The position numbers were made by a program, and so were the translations under genes. 64,000 nt of DNA, taken from Oscillatoria acuminata PCC 6304. Its GTDB lineage: Bacteria > Cyanobacteriota > Cyanobacteriia > Cyanobacteriales > Laspinemataceae. The notes under the pieces were generated by a model, which saw only the letters and a program-made list of their open reading frames with translations, searched no databases and was not told where the DNA came from. Shown piece after piece: positions 1 through 9,325 of the stretch. The stretch spans positions 6,573,227-6,637,226 of the forward strand of contig NC_019693.1 of NCBI RefSeq assembly GCF_000317105.1. Direction: 5' to 3'. Each line of letters opens with the position of its first letter. Within the stretch, counting starts at the first letter, position 1.

Positions 1-1
1 T

Positions 2-484
2 GGCGATCGCTGTCGGAACTTTCGCTTTGAACACGCGGATATCTACAACCCGATGTACAACCCAGAAAGTCCCGTAGAAGCGGCAGAGTATCGCTTTCCC
101 TATCCCAATGAGCGGTTTAATTTTGTGTTTTTGACCTCGGTGTTTACCCACATGAGAGCGCCCGAGGTCCGTCAGTACCTGAATGAGATTAACCGGGTGA
201 TGAAACCGGGGAGTCGGTGCATGATCGCCTGCTTTTTGCTAAATCCCGAGTCAGAATCTTATATTCGCCTGGGGAAAAGCACCCAGAATATCGTTCATAA
301 ATTGGAAGAGTGTTTTACCAGTACCCTGGAAGTCCCGGAAGAGGCGATCGGGTTTAAGGAACCCCTGCTATTAGAGTGGATCTCCAAAAGAGGATTTAGT
401 GTCGTCGGAAAATATTATGGCGGATGGTGTGGACGCCCGTATCTGACGAGCTATCAGGATATACTGGTTTTGCAAAAAGACTAA
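2..484 (+). CDS. SAM-dependent methyltransferase, C-terminal part (5' end outside window)
   Basis: The frame is open from base 2, so the gene begins upstream of the window. The visible 160 residues are the second half of a class I SAM methyltransferase (Methyltransf_11/25 type). The stretch FNFVFLTSVFTHM matches the motif IV strand and following helix, and NRVMKPGSRCMIACF is the post-motif 'xxLKPGG' loop and strand. Motif I, the SAM-binding glycine loop, is not in view. The polysaccharide exporter and glycosyltransferase genes that follow suggest it modifies a sugar or glycan precursor, which is inference. The first Met in the frame, at 53, is internal and not the start. Confidence 0.8.
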   Translation, partial: GDRCRNFRFEHADIYNPMYNPESPVEAAEYRFPYPNERFNFVFLTSVFTHMRAPEVRQYLNEINRVMKPGSRCMIACFLLNPESESYIRLGKSTQNIVHKLEECFTSTLEVPEEAIGFKEPLLLEWISKRGFSVVGKYYGGWCGRPYLTSYQDILVLQKD

Positions 485-721
485 GAAAATATGCTTATAA
501 CTTTTCCCGTTAGACTATTCTGACTGGGGATTCGTTATCCTAGCCTCTAAGCGCGATCGCCATTAGAGTGGGGGACCCTCCCGAGGGCGATCGCTTCTAA
601 GTCCAGTTAATTCCGGGCTCATGGTGTCAGATGATCCTCAATTCGAGCGATCGCCTGCGCGTGGCACTTGCCATCGCCACCCTGAAGCCCCTATCTGTAG
701 TTGTGGGTGAGGACGTGAAAA

Positions 722-1579
722 TTGGTCAGAACAATCAAAGGAGCCTTTCGCAAGGCAAACCCCATTTCCCAAAGGTCACTGCTCGATGAACAATTGTTAG
801 TGAAGCTCAACCTGCTCAAAACCCTAGTCCAACGAGACTTAGCCGCCCGTTATAAAGGGTCAGTTTTGGGCAATTTGTGGCCGTTGCTTAATCAGCTTTC
901 CCAATTGTTAATTTACACTTACGTCTTCTCGATTATTTTAAAAGTTAGGCTTCCGGCCAATAACTTACCGGAAAATAGCTTTACCTTCGGGTTATGGTTG
1001 TTTGCAGGATTGGTTCCCTGGATTGCTTTTACCACTGGCTTTATGCAAGCGGCTAATGTAGTTGTGGGACAACCCAATTTAGTCAAAAAAGTTGTTTTCC
1101 CCCTGAGTTTACTGCCCTTAGTACCCGTCCTTTCCGCCTTTATTGAAAGTACCTTTGGACTGATGGCACTGATTGTGATGTTGGCGATTTCGTCGGATAC
1201 CCTGCATCTAACTCTGTTCCTCCTCCCCTTGGTGTGGGTGACCCAACTGCTGTTCACCGCTGGACTGGGATATTTAACCTCGGGATTTACCGTATTTTTG
1301 CGAGACATTCCCCAAACCCTGATTGTCTTGGTGAATTTGTGGTTTTATTTAACTCCAATTTGCTATCCAGCCACGGTGATTCCTGAGCAATGGCGGGAAT
1401 TAGTGTTTTGGTTGAATCCAATGGCGGCGATCGCAGAAACCTATCGAGATATCATCCTCGTTGGAGAAATCAACCACCCCGGAGAATGGGCGGTTGCTAC
1501 TTTGATTTCTTTAGTCATCTTTGGACTCGGTTTCTGGTCCTACCGGCGCTTACGCCCCGCCTTTGCTGATGTCATCTAA
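722..1579 (+). CDS. ABC-2 type polysaccharide export permease (Wzm/TagG-like)
   Basis: The 285-residue product has about six hydrophobic segments and the N-terminal layout of ABC-2 polysaccharide exporters: a short cytoplasmic segment rich in K/R, then VQRDLAARYKGSVLGNLWPLL, the family signature before the first membrane helix. The start shown is a TTG at 722; no strong ribosome-binding site decides it. With the ATPase gene beginning 169 bases downstream it would form the inner-membrane exporter that moves a lipid-linked glycan to the periplasm. Wzm-type proteins are 260-290 residues, so this one is full length. Which glycan is exported cannot be read from the sequence. Confidence 0.9.
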   Translation: MVRTIKGAFRKANPISQRSLLDEQLLVKLNLLKTLVQRDLAARYKGSVLGNLWPLLNQLSQLLIYTYVFSIILKVRLPANNLPENSFTFGLWLFAGLVPWIAFTTGFMQAANVVVGQPNLVKKVVFPLSLLPLVPVLSAFIESTFGLMALIVMLAISSDTLHLTLFLLPLVWVTQLLFTAGLGYLTSGFTVFLRDIPQTLIVLVNLWFYLTPICYPATVIPEQWRELVFWLNPMAAIAETYRDIILVGEINHPGEWAVATLISLVIFGLGFWSYRRLRPAFADVI

Positions 1580-1617
1580 ATTAACAATAAAAAACGAAGG
1601 ATAAAAAGGGAAAATTC

Positions 1618-1672
1618 CCTCGTTCCCAGGCTCTGCCTGGGAATGCCCAATCGGAGGCTCTGCCTCCAGTCC
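1618..1672. repeat. Dispersed double-hairpin repeat
   Basis: Two short inverted repeats sit back to back between the permease and ATPase genes. The first is TTCCCAGG-CTCTG-CCTGGGAA; the second is GGAGG-CTCTG-CCTCC with the same CTCTG loop. Elements of this look are scattered between genes in many cyanobacterial genomes. Here it separates two genes that should be co-expressed, so it may alter the mRNA between them. Confidence 0.6.
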
Positions 1673-1748
1673 CCCCCTCCACTTCATCACTTGGGTCTCC
1701 TTCCCTCCTCCACACCTTGACAAGGCCGTTTTATACACCAGTAAACTC

Positions 1749-3155
1749 ATGGGTGAAATTGCAATTTCGCTAAAAAATGTTTCCAAATGCTTCAAACGCT
1801 ATCGGCATCCCGCCGATCGCCTGAAAGAAATTCTCCTCCCTGGCAAAGTCAGATCCGATGAATTTTGGGCTTTACGCGATATCTCCCTAGAACTTCCTAA
1901 AGGCAAAACCCTCGGCGTTGTCGGTCGCAATGGCTCCGGAAAAAGTACCCTCCTCCAAACCATTGTCGGCACGCTCTCTCCCACCAGCGGACAAGTCGAA
2001 GTCAAAGGCAGAATTTCCGCCCTCCTAGAACTCGGCAGTGGGTTTAATCCCGAATTTACCGGACGGCAAAATGTCTTTTTTAATGCTCAATTACTCGGTC
2101 TATCTCTGCAAGAAGTAGAGAATCGATTCGATGAAATTGTCGCCTTTGCGGATATCGGTGATTTCCTGGATCAGCCCGTCAAAACCTACTCCAGCGGGAT
2201 GTTTGTCCGATTGGCCTTTGCTGTTGCTACCAGCGTTGACCCGGATATTCTGATTGTGGATGAAGCCCTTTCCGTGGGAGATGAAGCGTTTCAACGCAAG
2301 TGTTTTGCGCGGATTGAAACCATCCAAGAACGAGGCGGGACGATTTTATTTGTCTCCCATGCCGCTGCGATGGTGATTGAGTTATGTGATTCCGCAATTT
2401 TCATGCATGATGGGGAATTGCTGCTCTATCATACGCCAAAAATTGTGGTGGATAAATATCAAAAACTGATTTATTCTCCCCCCCATAAAGTGGATGCCTT
2501 GTGCGACGAGATTCGCAAGTTAAATCACGAAAAAGATGAGCCAGAAGAGACGCCCAAACTGCCATTATTTAAGGGGCATTCCGGTGAATTTGCCATCCCC
2601 GCCTCGTCGGGTCCGGTAGAACAGGCCGCCCGGGCTTATTATGATGAGGACCTGCAACCGAGCAATACCCTGCACTACGAATCGCGAGGGGCCAAAATTA
2701 TTGAACCCCACATCATGACCCCCACTGGGAAAAAAGTGAACAACTTGGTGGGTCGTCACGAATATGTTTACACCTATACGGTGGAATTTTTGGAGACTGC
2801 TTCTCAAATTCGCTGTGGGATGTTGGTGAAAACCATTAGTGGGTTAGACCTCGGTGGGGCGTCCCACTCATTTTCCGAACATTCTCTGCAAACAGTTGAA
2901 GCGGGGACGAAAGTTGTTGTAAAATTCCGGTTTAAATGTTTGCTCAATCCGGGAGTCTATTTTTTAAATGCTGGAGTTTCGGGGATTGTCAATGGGGATT
3001 TTACCTATTTAGCCCGCTGTATTGATGTGGCAATGTTCCGGGTTCAACAGGAACAGAGCTTATCCGCCACCGGCATTGTCGATTTACTGGTTAAACCCAG
3101 CGTAACGGTTGATGCAGAGGTCCCGGAAATGGTCAAAGAAATTGAATTGATTTGA
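1749..3155 (+). CDS. ABC transporter ATPase for polysaccharide export with Wzt-type C-terminal domain
   Basis: The 468-residue protein has an N-terminal ABC ATPase: Walker A GRNGSGKST near residue 60, signature YSSGMFVRLAFA near 150, Walker B ILIVDEALSVGDE near 170 and the H-loop FVSHAAA near 200. Residues from about 300 to the end form an extra beta-rich domain like the Wzt C-terminal carbohydrate-binding domain, which in O9a-type systems recognises the terminal modification of the finished glycan. That fits with the methyltransferase genes in this locus, although the link is inference. Start is the ATG at 1749. Partner of the permease just upstream. Confidence 0.92.
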   Translation: MGEIAISLKNVSKCFKRYRHPADRLKEILLPGKVRSDEFWALRDISLELPKGKTLGVVGRNGSGKSTLLQTIVGTLSPTSGQVEVKGRISALLELGSGFNPEFTGRQNVFFNAQLLGLSLQEVENRFDEIVAFADIGDFLDQPVKTYSSGMFVRLAFAVATSVDPDILIVDEALSVGDEAFQRKCFARIETIQERGGTILFVSHAAAMVIELCDSAIFMHDGELLLYHTPKIVVDKYQKLIYSPPHKVDALCDEIRKLNHEKDEPEETPKLPLFKGHSGEFAIPASSGPVEQAARAYYDEDLQPSNTLHYESRGAKIIEPHIMTPTGKKVNNLVGRHEYVYTYTVEFLETASQIRCGMLVKTISGLDLGGASHSFSEHSLQTVEAGTKVVVKFRFKCLLNPGVYFLNAGVSGIVNGDFTYLARCIDVAMFRVQQEQSLSATGIVDLLVKPSVTVDAEVPEMVKEIELI

Positions 3156-3267
3156 TTTTTGACTGAATGACCCAACCATTCCCACAAACCTCCCCTCATT
3201 AACCCTAATTCAGGGGGGAGGTTGGGACTGTGGAGATGTCCTTTAATTGATACGGATACAAGGAATC

Positions 3268-4314
3268 ATGTCGTTGCCCCTGATCGTAACCGGAATGCAC
3301 CGTTCGGGAACTTCTCTGATCGCTTCGTTGATTAAAGTCATCGGGGTGGAACTTGGCGATCGCCTCTATCAAGCAGACTGTTTTAATGTCAAGGGGTATT
3401 TCGAGGACCTGGATTTTCTGGAGTTCCAGCGATCGCTACTCCAAGACAGTTGTCCCCCTGGGGCTCCCGGTTGGCCAGATTGGGGTTGGACGGAACAGGA
3501 ATCCCTCAATGTTGACCACTTTCAAACGGGTTTGGCAACGGCACAAGGATTAATTGACTCGCGAAATGCTCAAGGAGGACTCTGGGGTTGGAAGGACCCC
3601 CGGACTTCCTTGATGCTGGATTTTTGGCAGGCGTTACTCCCTGACGCCCGTTATTTATTCGTGTACCGTCTCCCCTGGGATGTGGTGGATTCCATTTTGC
3701 GTTTAAATAGTGGGATTTTTTCCCAGCGTCCCGATTATGCCATCCGCAGTTGGGCCTATTATAATCGCCATATTTTAGATTTCTATCGCCGCTATCCCGA
3801 TCGCTGTCTGTTGGTGAATATTAATGCGCTTTTAGCACAACCGAGCAAACTGGTCAAACTTTTAGAAACAAAGTTAAATCTTCCCGTAAAATCGGGGTTA
3901 GATGACTCAGCATTTCAAACCATTTATGACCCGAATTTATTTCAGCAATTACCCAGTGAGCGCCCCTTAGTGCAATTTCTCCAACATCCAGAACTGCCCT
4001 ATCTTTCTATTTTAGAAGAACTGGATTGGACGGCGGATCTACCCAGTCATTTTACTCCAGAACCCCAGTCGGATTCGTTACCCCTAGAAATTTATCCCCT
4101 CTGGTTGCATCATGAAGCGGTCCAGGCCAAAATTCAGCTAGAAACCCTGGCCAATTCGACGGATGGGGCGGGTAAGATTCAGGCTGAATGCGATCGCCTC
4201 CGAGACCAGATTGCTTGGATGGAAACCTCGAAGTTCTGGAAACTCAAGGTAAAATGGTCTGAATTGAAAGGGGCCGTTGCCCGCACTGTCAATCTCAAAT
4301 CAAGCCAATTATAG
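3268..4314 (+). CDS. Sulfotransferase family protein with C-terminal coiled-coil tail
   Basis: The N-terminus PLIVTGMHRSGTSLIASLI is the PAPS 5'-phosphosulfate-binding loop of the sulfotransferase_3/1 superfamily. RYLFVYRLPWDVVDSILRLN near residue 140 occupies the place of the 3'-phosphate-binding strand and helix. I place the start at ATG 3268, directly before this motif, rather than a TTG 21 bases upstream; AAGGA lies just before it. The last 60 residues are charged and helical and end in ETSKFWKLKVKW, almost the same tail as the neighbouring glycosyltransferase. It lies 12 bases ahead of that gene, so the two are probably co-transcribed. Sulfation of the exported glycan is the likely role; the acceptor is unknown. 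Confidence 0.8.
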   Translation: MSLPLIVTGMHRSGTSLIASLIKVIGVELGDRLYQADCFNVKGYFEDLDFLEFQRSLLQDSCPPGAPGWPDWGWTEQESLNVDHFQTGLATAQGLIDSRNAQGGLWGWKDPRTSLMLDFWQALLPDARYLFVYRLPWDVVDSILRLNSGIFSQRPDYAIRSWAYYNRHILDFYRRYPDRCLLVNINALLAQPSKLVKLLETKLNLPVKSGLDDSAFQTIYDPNLFQQLPSERPLVQFLQHPELPYLSILEELDWTADLPSHFTPEPQSDSLPLEIYPLWLHHEAVQAKIQLETLANSTDGAGKIQAECDRLRDQIAWMETSKFWKLKVKWSELKGAVARTVNLKSSQL

Positions 4315-4326
4315 GACCGGGGTAAT

Positions 4327-5709
4327 ATGTCGGAATCGGCAGCAGTCTATGCAATTTCCAAGATAGCAGTATCGGTGATTATTCCTTGTTACAACCAAGG
4401 AGAATTTGTTTTAGAAGCAGTCGCCAGTGTCGAAAGCTGTCAAGACAAGGTTTATGAAATTTTAATTGTTAATGATGGTTCGACCTCCCCGGTCACCCAA
4501 AAGGTGCTGAGTTATCTCGAAGAAAAAGGCTATCAGGTGATTCACCAATCCAATCAAGGACTGGCTGCTGCCCGCAATACCGGCATCAAAAAGGCCCAGG
4601 GTCGCTACATTTTACCCTTAGATGCTGATAATAAAATTAAACCCGCCTATATCACCGAAGCGGTGGATATTCTAGACGAACAGCCGGAAGTGGGAGTGGT
4701 CTATGGCAATGCGGAATTATTTGGAGAAAAAACCGGGATTGTTGAGGTTCCCGACTTTGATATCAATCGCCTGGTGGCGGGAAATTATATTGATGCCTGT
4801 GCCGTTTTTAGAAGAACGGTTTGGCAGGACTGTGGGGGATATGATTCCCAGATTCCCCACAAGTTAGGCTATGAAGATTGGGATTTTTGGTTAGGGGTTG
4901 CGGAGAAAGGCTGGCAATTTCACCATATTTCTGAGGTGATGTATGAGTATCGCTTTCGGGCAAATTCAATGGTGAGTGCTTGTAATATTCCTCAGAATCG
5001 GCGGGAATTATTTCGCTATATTTGTAGTAAGCATATTGGATTATACGCGACGAATTTTGCGAATATTTTTGCTCAGAAAGAGTGTGAACGGTTAGAAGAA
5101 CAAGAGAAAAGAGAAGAAATTGCGGCCAATTTGAACAAAACTGAGGTGAAATTAGCGCTGTTGCGATCGCAATTGGAAGAAACGGAAACCGAGTTGCAAG
5201 TCTTCAGAGCACGAGTAGAAGAAACCGAGGCATTGGACCCGAGGGCAAAAATAGCCGAGTTGGAGGAGGAAATCCAGGACTTGCAAGAGGAACTGGGGCG
5301 ATCGCAGGGGGAAAACCAATCGTTAGCGTCTCAAATTCAGGACTTACAGCAGCAGTTAGTGCAATCTCGCGCTGACTTTGAGGTGCAACGGGAGGAAGCG
5401 TTGGGATCTTCTCAACACCAACAGCAGGAACTTGAACAAACCCGGACCCAGATGCAAGCACAACTGGATGAACTCACCCACCAGTCCCAACAGCAGACTG
5501 CCCAACTCCAGGCGGAGTGGGAGGGCCAACTTCATGAGCGCGATCGCCTCCACCATCAACTCCAAATCCAGATTCTCCAGACTCAGACTTCCCTGGAACA
5601 AGCTCAACTGGAAATTGCAGCGATGCATACCAGTAAATTCTGGAAATTACGGACCCAATGGTTTAAGCTAAAACAAGCTTTCCGGATGACAAATCCGGTG
5701 AAGGGATGA
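4327..5709 (+). CDS. Family 2 glycosyltransferase with long coiled-coil C-terminus
   Basis: Residues 15-240 are a GT-A fold glycosyltransferase: VSVIIPCYNQGEFVLEAV at the start, LIVNDGSTSP, the DxD-type motif LPLDADNKI near residue 100, and GYEDWDFWLGVAEKGW as the acceptor-side ED motif. Residues 250-430 are Gln/Glu/Leu-rich with heptad spacing, predicted as a long coiled coil, followed by the tail HTSKFWKLRTQWFKLK. The coiled coil may tether the enzyme to partners; that is inference. It follows the sulfotransferase gene by 12 bases, and the two share the tail motif. Confidence 0.88.
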   Translation: MSESAAVYAISKIAVSVIIPCYNQGEFVLEAVASVESCQDKVYEILIVNDGSTSPVTQKVLSYLEEKGYQVIHQSNQGLAAARNTGIKKAQGRYILPLDADNKIKPAYITEAVDILDEQPEVGVVYGNAELFGEKTGIVEVPDFDINRLVAGNYIDACAVFRRTVWQDCGGYDSQIPHKLGYEDWDFWLGVAEKGWQFHHISEVMYEYRFRANSMVSACNIPQNRRELFRYICSKHIGLYATNFANIFAQKECERLEEQEKREEIAANLNKTEVKLALLRSQLEETETELQVFRARVEETEALDPRAKIAELEEEIQDLQEELGRSQGENQSLASQIQDLQQQLVQSRADFEVQREEALGSSQHQQQELEQTRTQMQAQLDELTHQSQQQTAQLQAEWEGQLHERDRLHHQLQIQILQTQTSLEQAQLEIAAMHTSKFWKLRTQWFKLKQAFRMTNPVKG

Positions 5710-5849
5710 TGAATGTTAGTTCAAAATGCAGAGATGGAACATGAATTCATAAAAGTGTTGGTCAATTTTAACGGGAAATTTTAATCCTTTTCCCGCTCCC
5801 CCCCCCCGATTTTTGAAAACCCCTGCACCCTGATTCACATCAAGAACGA

Positions 5850-7727
5850 ATGCGAAACCATCCTCTGTCCCGAACCCTCGACAACTTATCCCGCACCCAG
5901 CGGTTATCTAAACGGTTTTACGAAAAAGTAAAAACCCAAGGCGTTCGCTATGCACTGGCGCGATTATTTCGTAAACTTTATTTTAAATTAGATAATAATC
6001 CGCTTCCGGGTCCAGGCGCGCCGGAAGTTACTCATCCTTATGCCGATTATCATTTTTGGCTGGGTCAGAATTCATCTCGGGCAGCAGATTTACGGCACAA
6101 AGCACAAACGTTACAGGTGTTTCAATATCAGCCGTTAATTAGTATTGTGATGCCGGTTTATAATACCCCCGAGCTCTATTTGAGAATGGCACTGGATTCG
6201 GTGACTTCTCAGATTTATCCCTACTGGGAACTCTGCATCGCCGATGATGCTTCAACGGCGGATCATATCCGGCCTATTTTAAAAGAATATGCGGAACGCG
6301 ATGAGCGGATTAAGTTAGTGTTTCGCGAGAAAAATGGTCATATTTCGGCGGCATCTAATTCCGCGATCGCCTTGGCAACCGGGGACTATATTGCCCTATT
6401 AGACCATGATGATATGCTCAATGCCGATGCCTTATATGAAATGGCTTTATGGCTGAATCTGCATCCTGATGCGGATATGATTTATAGCGATGAAGATAAA
6501 GTGGATGACAGCAATATGCTGCGGGACCCGTTCTTTAAACCAGACTGGTGTCCGGATTCTTTTCTCTCGCGAATGTACACCTGCCACTTGGGATTATATC
6601 GTCGGGCGATCGTCGAGGAAATTGGCGGATTTAGAATCGGTTATGAAGGGTCTCAAGACTACGATTTTGTCTTACGATTTACGGAAAAAACCGATAAAAT
6701 TTATCATATTCCGAAAATTCTCTACCACTGGCGCATTCATTCGGAATCCACCGCCAGCGAGTTAGAAAACAAAAACTATGCCATTGATGCGGCTGAAAAA
6801 GCCCTCACGGAAGCATTAGTCCGCCGGGGAGAACCGGGACGAGTTATCGCCACTCCTGGCGGACACTGGATTGTCCGCTATCATATCCAGGATTATCAGC
6901 GAGTTACGGTGATTATTCCCACCCGGAATTTAGGGTCAATTCTCAACACCTGCCTGACTTCAATTTTTGAGAAAACCACCTATCCCAATTATGAAGTATT
7001 GGTGATTGATAATGGCAGTGATGAACCGGAAACCCTAGAGTTATTCAGTAAATGGCAAGCGCAAGAACCGGACCGATTTCGCTGCATTCAATACGACGTT
7101 CCCTTTAATTTTTCTAAAATTAATAACTATGCCGTAACCCAAGCAGAAGGCCAGTATTTGCTATTTTTAAATAACGATACCGAAGTGCTAGATGGGGAAT
7201 GGATGACGGCGATGGTAGAACAGGTCCAACGCCCGAGTGTTGGCGCAGTGGGTGCGTTGTTGTTGTACCCGGATGATAGCATCCAACACGCCGGGGTTGT
7301 GATTGGATTAGGGGGAGTTGCAGGTCACAGTCACAAGCATTTTCCGTCCCAAGTTCCGGGATATTACTATCAACTCAAGACGGTGAATAATTATTCCGCA
7401 GTCACCGCCGCCTGTTTGATGTGTCGTCGGGAGGTGTTTGAATCCGTGGGAGGGTTTAATGAGGAAGATTTGAGCATCGCTTTTAATGATGTGGACTTAT
7501 GTTTGAAAATGGGGGAACAGGGGTATCGCAATCTCTATTTGCCTCATGTGGTTTTGTATCACTATGAATCAAAAAGTCGAGGATTTGAAGATACGCCGGA
7601 AAAAATTGCTCGATTTTCTAAAGAGATTGACTATATGCGGAATCGCTGGAAACCTATCATTCACCACGATCCATGCTATAGTCCGAATTTAACTCGCGAT
7701 CGCGAAGATTATAGCATCTGGATTTAA
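5850..7727 (+). CDS. Two-domain family 2 glycosyltransferase
   Basis: The 625-residue protein holds two GT-A glycosyltransferase domains in tandem. The first, about residues 95-290, has ISIVMPVYNTPELYLRMAL, CIADDAST and the DxD motif ALLDHDDML. The second, about residues 350-600, has VTVIIPTRNLGSIL, VIDNGSDE and LFLNNDTEV. This arrangement is common in enzymes building rhamnose-rich or O-antigen-like glycans, where each domain adds a different linkage. Both DxD motifs are intact, so both domains are probably active. Start is the ATG at 5850. Substrates cannot be inferred from sequence alone. Confidence 0.9.
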   Translation: MRNHPLSRTLDNLSRTQRLSKRFYEKVKTQGVRYALARLFRKLYFKLDNNPLPGPGAPEVTHPYADYHFWLGQNSSRAADLRHKAQTLQVFQYQPLISIVMPVYNTPELYLRMALDSVTSQIYPYWELCIADDASTADHIRPILKEYAERDERIKLVFREKNGHISAASNSAIALATGDYIALLDHDDMLNADALYEMALWLNLHPDADMIYSDEDKVDDSNMLRDPFFKPDWCPDSFLSRMYTCHLGLYRRAIVEEIGGFRIGYEGSQDYDFVLRFTEKTDKIYHIPKILYHWRIHSESTASELENKNYAIDAAEKALTEALVRRGEPGRVIATPGGHWIVRYHIQDYQRVTVIIPTRNLGSILNTCLTSIFEKTTYPNYEVLVIDNGSDEPETLELFSKWQAQEPDRFRCIQYDVPFNFSKINNYAVTQAEGQYLLFLNNDTEVLDGEWMTAMVEQVQRPSVGAVGALLLYPDDSIQHAGVVIGLGGVAGHSHKHFPSQVPGYYYQLKTVNNYSAVTAACLMCRREVFESVGGFNEEDLSIAFNDVDLCLKMGEQGYRNLYLPHVVLYHYESKSRGFEDTPEKIARFSKEIDYMRNRWKPIIHHDPCYSPNLTRDREDYSIWI

Positions 7728-7780
7728 TCCAGTTTGGTTTAAGTTAGGGAACCCATGAGCATAAGGATGTAACCTCACCG

Positions 7781-9034
7781 ATGAAAACGTTTAATTCTTC
7801 AAAATTCAAGTCGTTTGCCAAAGCGTTATTGGGCAAAAAAGATTTGCCTCTACCTGAGATAAAAATGCTTTCTAAGCCTTTTTTATATTGCATTGATTCT
7901 CCTCAGCCGAAAGATGCGATATCCGCAGCGTTTGTGATTGTTAGTGGTTGGATTGTGGGGGGTGAATCCAGTCAGATTAAAGATGTCATTCTCTGTAATG
8001 AAACCGATGATGTTTTCCCGTTATCCTTGGTCGATCGCCCCGATGTGGAATCCGCCTATCCCCATCGGACTGCAGTCGGCTTCCAAGAGTTTATTTTAAC
8101 CCGTCAGCTAACCCTCGGAACCTCTTGGTTTATTCAGTTTTGGATGGATGAGGAAGTTTATCGCTTCCCCCTTGATTTGTTTGTATCTGGGGAATTATGC
8201 GAGGAGTTTTTGCAGCAAAAACAAGCAAAATTAGCCCAAATTCGACCGATTTTGCAATGTCCAGTCTGCGAAAGCGATCGCCTCCTCATTCAGGACCCCG
8301 TTCTCTCTTGTCCGGACTGTGGTTCAGAATTTCAACTGAATTCAAACCACTATAACTTTTTGAATCGCCAATTAACAGAATATGGCAACGTTAAATCAAC
8401 GGCTTCCATTTCTGCCAATGATTATGACCCAATTAGCCTCCAATTAATCGAACAGCTTACCAATGGATTAATTTTAGATAATGGCTGCGGGTTGAGAAAT
8501 TTCTATTATCCTAATGTCGTTAATTTAGATATTGTAGATTATCCCACCACCGATGTCATTAGTATCGGGGAAAAACTTCCGTTTAAATCTAATTCATTTG
8601 ATGCCGTATTTTCCCTAGCGGTATTAGAGCACGTTAAAAACCCCTTTGAATGTGCCAAAGAAATTATGCGCGTTCTCAAACCCGGAGGGACGCTTTATGC
8701 AGTCGTGCCTTTTCTCCAGCCTTTTCATGGCTATCCAGATCATTACTATAATATGACCAGTAGTGGTCTCAAAAATCTATTTAGCGAATTAGAAGACCTA
8801 GATTGCACCGTACAACTGCCCGGATTACCCATTGCGGCTTTAACTTGGTTTCTCAACTCTTATGTCCAAGGGTTACCTCAACCCATTGCTGAATCGTTTA
8901 AAGAAATGAAAATTGGCGATTTGTTAGCGCATCCCCACAGTTATATGGACCGAGATTTTGTCACGTCTTTACAACCCCAAACCAATGAAGAGTTAGCCTC
9001 TTGTAATTATTTGATTGCCAAGAAACCGTTATAA
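7781..9034 (+). CDS. SAM-dependent methyltransferase with zinc ribbon and N-terminal accessory domain
   Basis: About residues 1-145 are an accessory domain I do not recognise by name (IVSGWIVGG and IQFWMDEE suggest a beta-sandwich). Residues 160-185 form a Cys4 zinc ribbon, CPVCE...CPDCG. Residues 225-360 are a class I methyltransferase with motif I ILDNGCG, SNSFDAVFSLAVLEHV and MRVLKPGGTLYAVVPF. The zinc ribbon before the catalytic domain resembles methyltransferases acting on glycan or small-molecule substrates; its function here is unknown. It is the last gene before a stretch rich in small repeats. Confidence 0.82.
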   Translation: MKTFNSSKFKSFAKALLGKKDLPLPEIKMLSKPFLYCIDSPQPKDAISAAFVIVSGWIVGGESSQIKDVILCNETDDVFPLSLVDRPDVESAYPHRTAVGFQEFILTRQLTLGTSWFIQFWMDEEVYRFPLDLFVSGELCEEFLQQKQAKLAQIRPILQCPVCESDRLLIQDPVLSCPDCGSEFQLNSNHYNFLNRQLTEYGNVKSTASISANDYDPISLQLIEQLTNGLILDNGCGLRNFYYPNVVNLDIVDYPTTDVISIGEKLPFKSNSFDAVFSLAVLEHVKNPFECAKEIMRVLKPGGTLYAVVPFLQPFHGYPDHYYNMTSSGLKNLFSELEDLDCTVQLPGLPIAALTWFLNSYVQGLPQPIAESFKEMKIGDLLAHPHSYMDRDFVTSLQPQTNEELASCNYLIAKKPL

Positions 9035-9038
9035 TTTA

Positions 9039-9148
9039 GGGAGCATCTCAATTTGTTCAAGAGACCTAACCCCCCAGCCCCCTTCCCTCTTAGGGAAGGG
9101 GGAGCAAGATGTGTAAATTCCCCTTTTAGGCCAAATTGAGATGCTCCC
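9039..9148. mobile_element. MITE, 110 bp, with 17-bp perfect terminal inverted repeats and 8-bp target duplication
   Basis: GGGAGCATCTCAATTTG at 9039-9055 is the exact reverse complement of 9132-9148. The octamer ATAATTTA lies directly outside both ends (9031-9038 and 9149-9156), as expected for a target-site duplication. Inside is a second perfect 11-bp hairpin, 9078-9088 with 9092-9102, and no ORF. A diverged relative of the interior and one terminus occurs at about 10938-11033. Confidence 0.8.
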
Positions 9149-9192
9149 ATAATTTATCCCGTTGATTCCCTCACCCTCCTCTGTCTAGTAGG

Positions 9193-9210
9193 GTTGATTC
9201 GCGAATCAAC
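9193..9210. repeat. 18-bp perfect palindrome
   Basis: GTTGATTCGCGAATCAAC is self-complementary over its whole length. A related imperfect version, GGGGTGATTC-CC-GAATCGCCCC, lies at about 12405-12426 after the GT4 gene. Both look like members of a dispersed palindromic family, with no evidence for an operator role. Confidence 0.55.
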
Positions 9211-9220
9211 TCTACTGTTT

Positions 9221-9306
9221 TAGCCTGCGTTTGGCGCAGCCTGCGCGACAGCGCATAGGCAGGCTTCGTCCGTGTAGCCCCACCCTTCAGGGTGTGGATT
9301 CTTATA
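9221..9306 (+). repeat. Dispersed double-hairpin repeat, copy 1 (long-loop variant)
   Basis: AGCCTGC...GCAGGCT forms a stem with an enlarged loop, followed by the block TAGCCCCACCCTTCAGGGTG. The same two-part layout occurs at 12444-12500 (reversed), 13900-13956 and 42726-42782. It lies just upstream of the second sulfotransferase gene. Confidence 0.65.
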
Positions 9307-9325
9307 GACTAACTCCAACTCAATT

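Noticed and set aside
546-600. Inverted HIP1-containing sequence after the first methyltransferase as a terminator
   Set aside because: The stem is mostly two GCGATCGC octamers, which are self-complementary and very frequent in this genome, and no T run follows.
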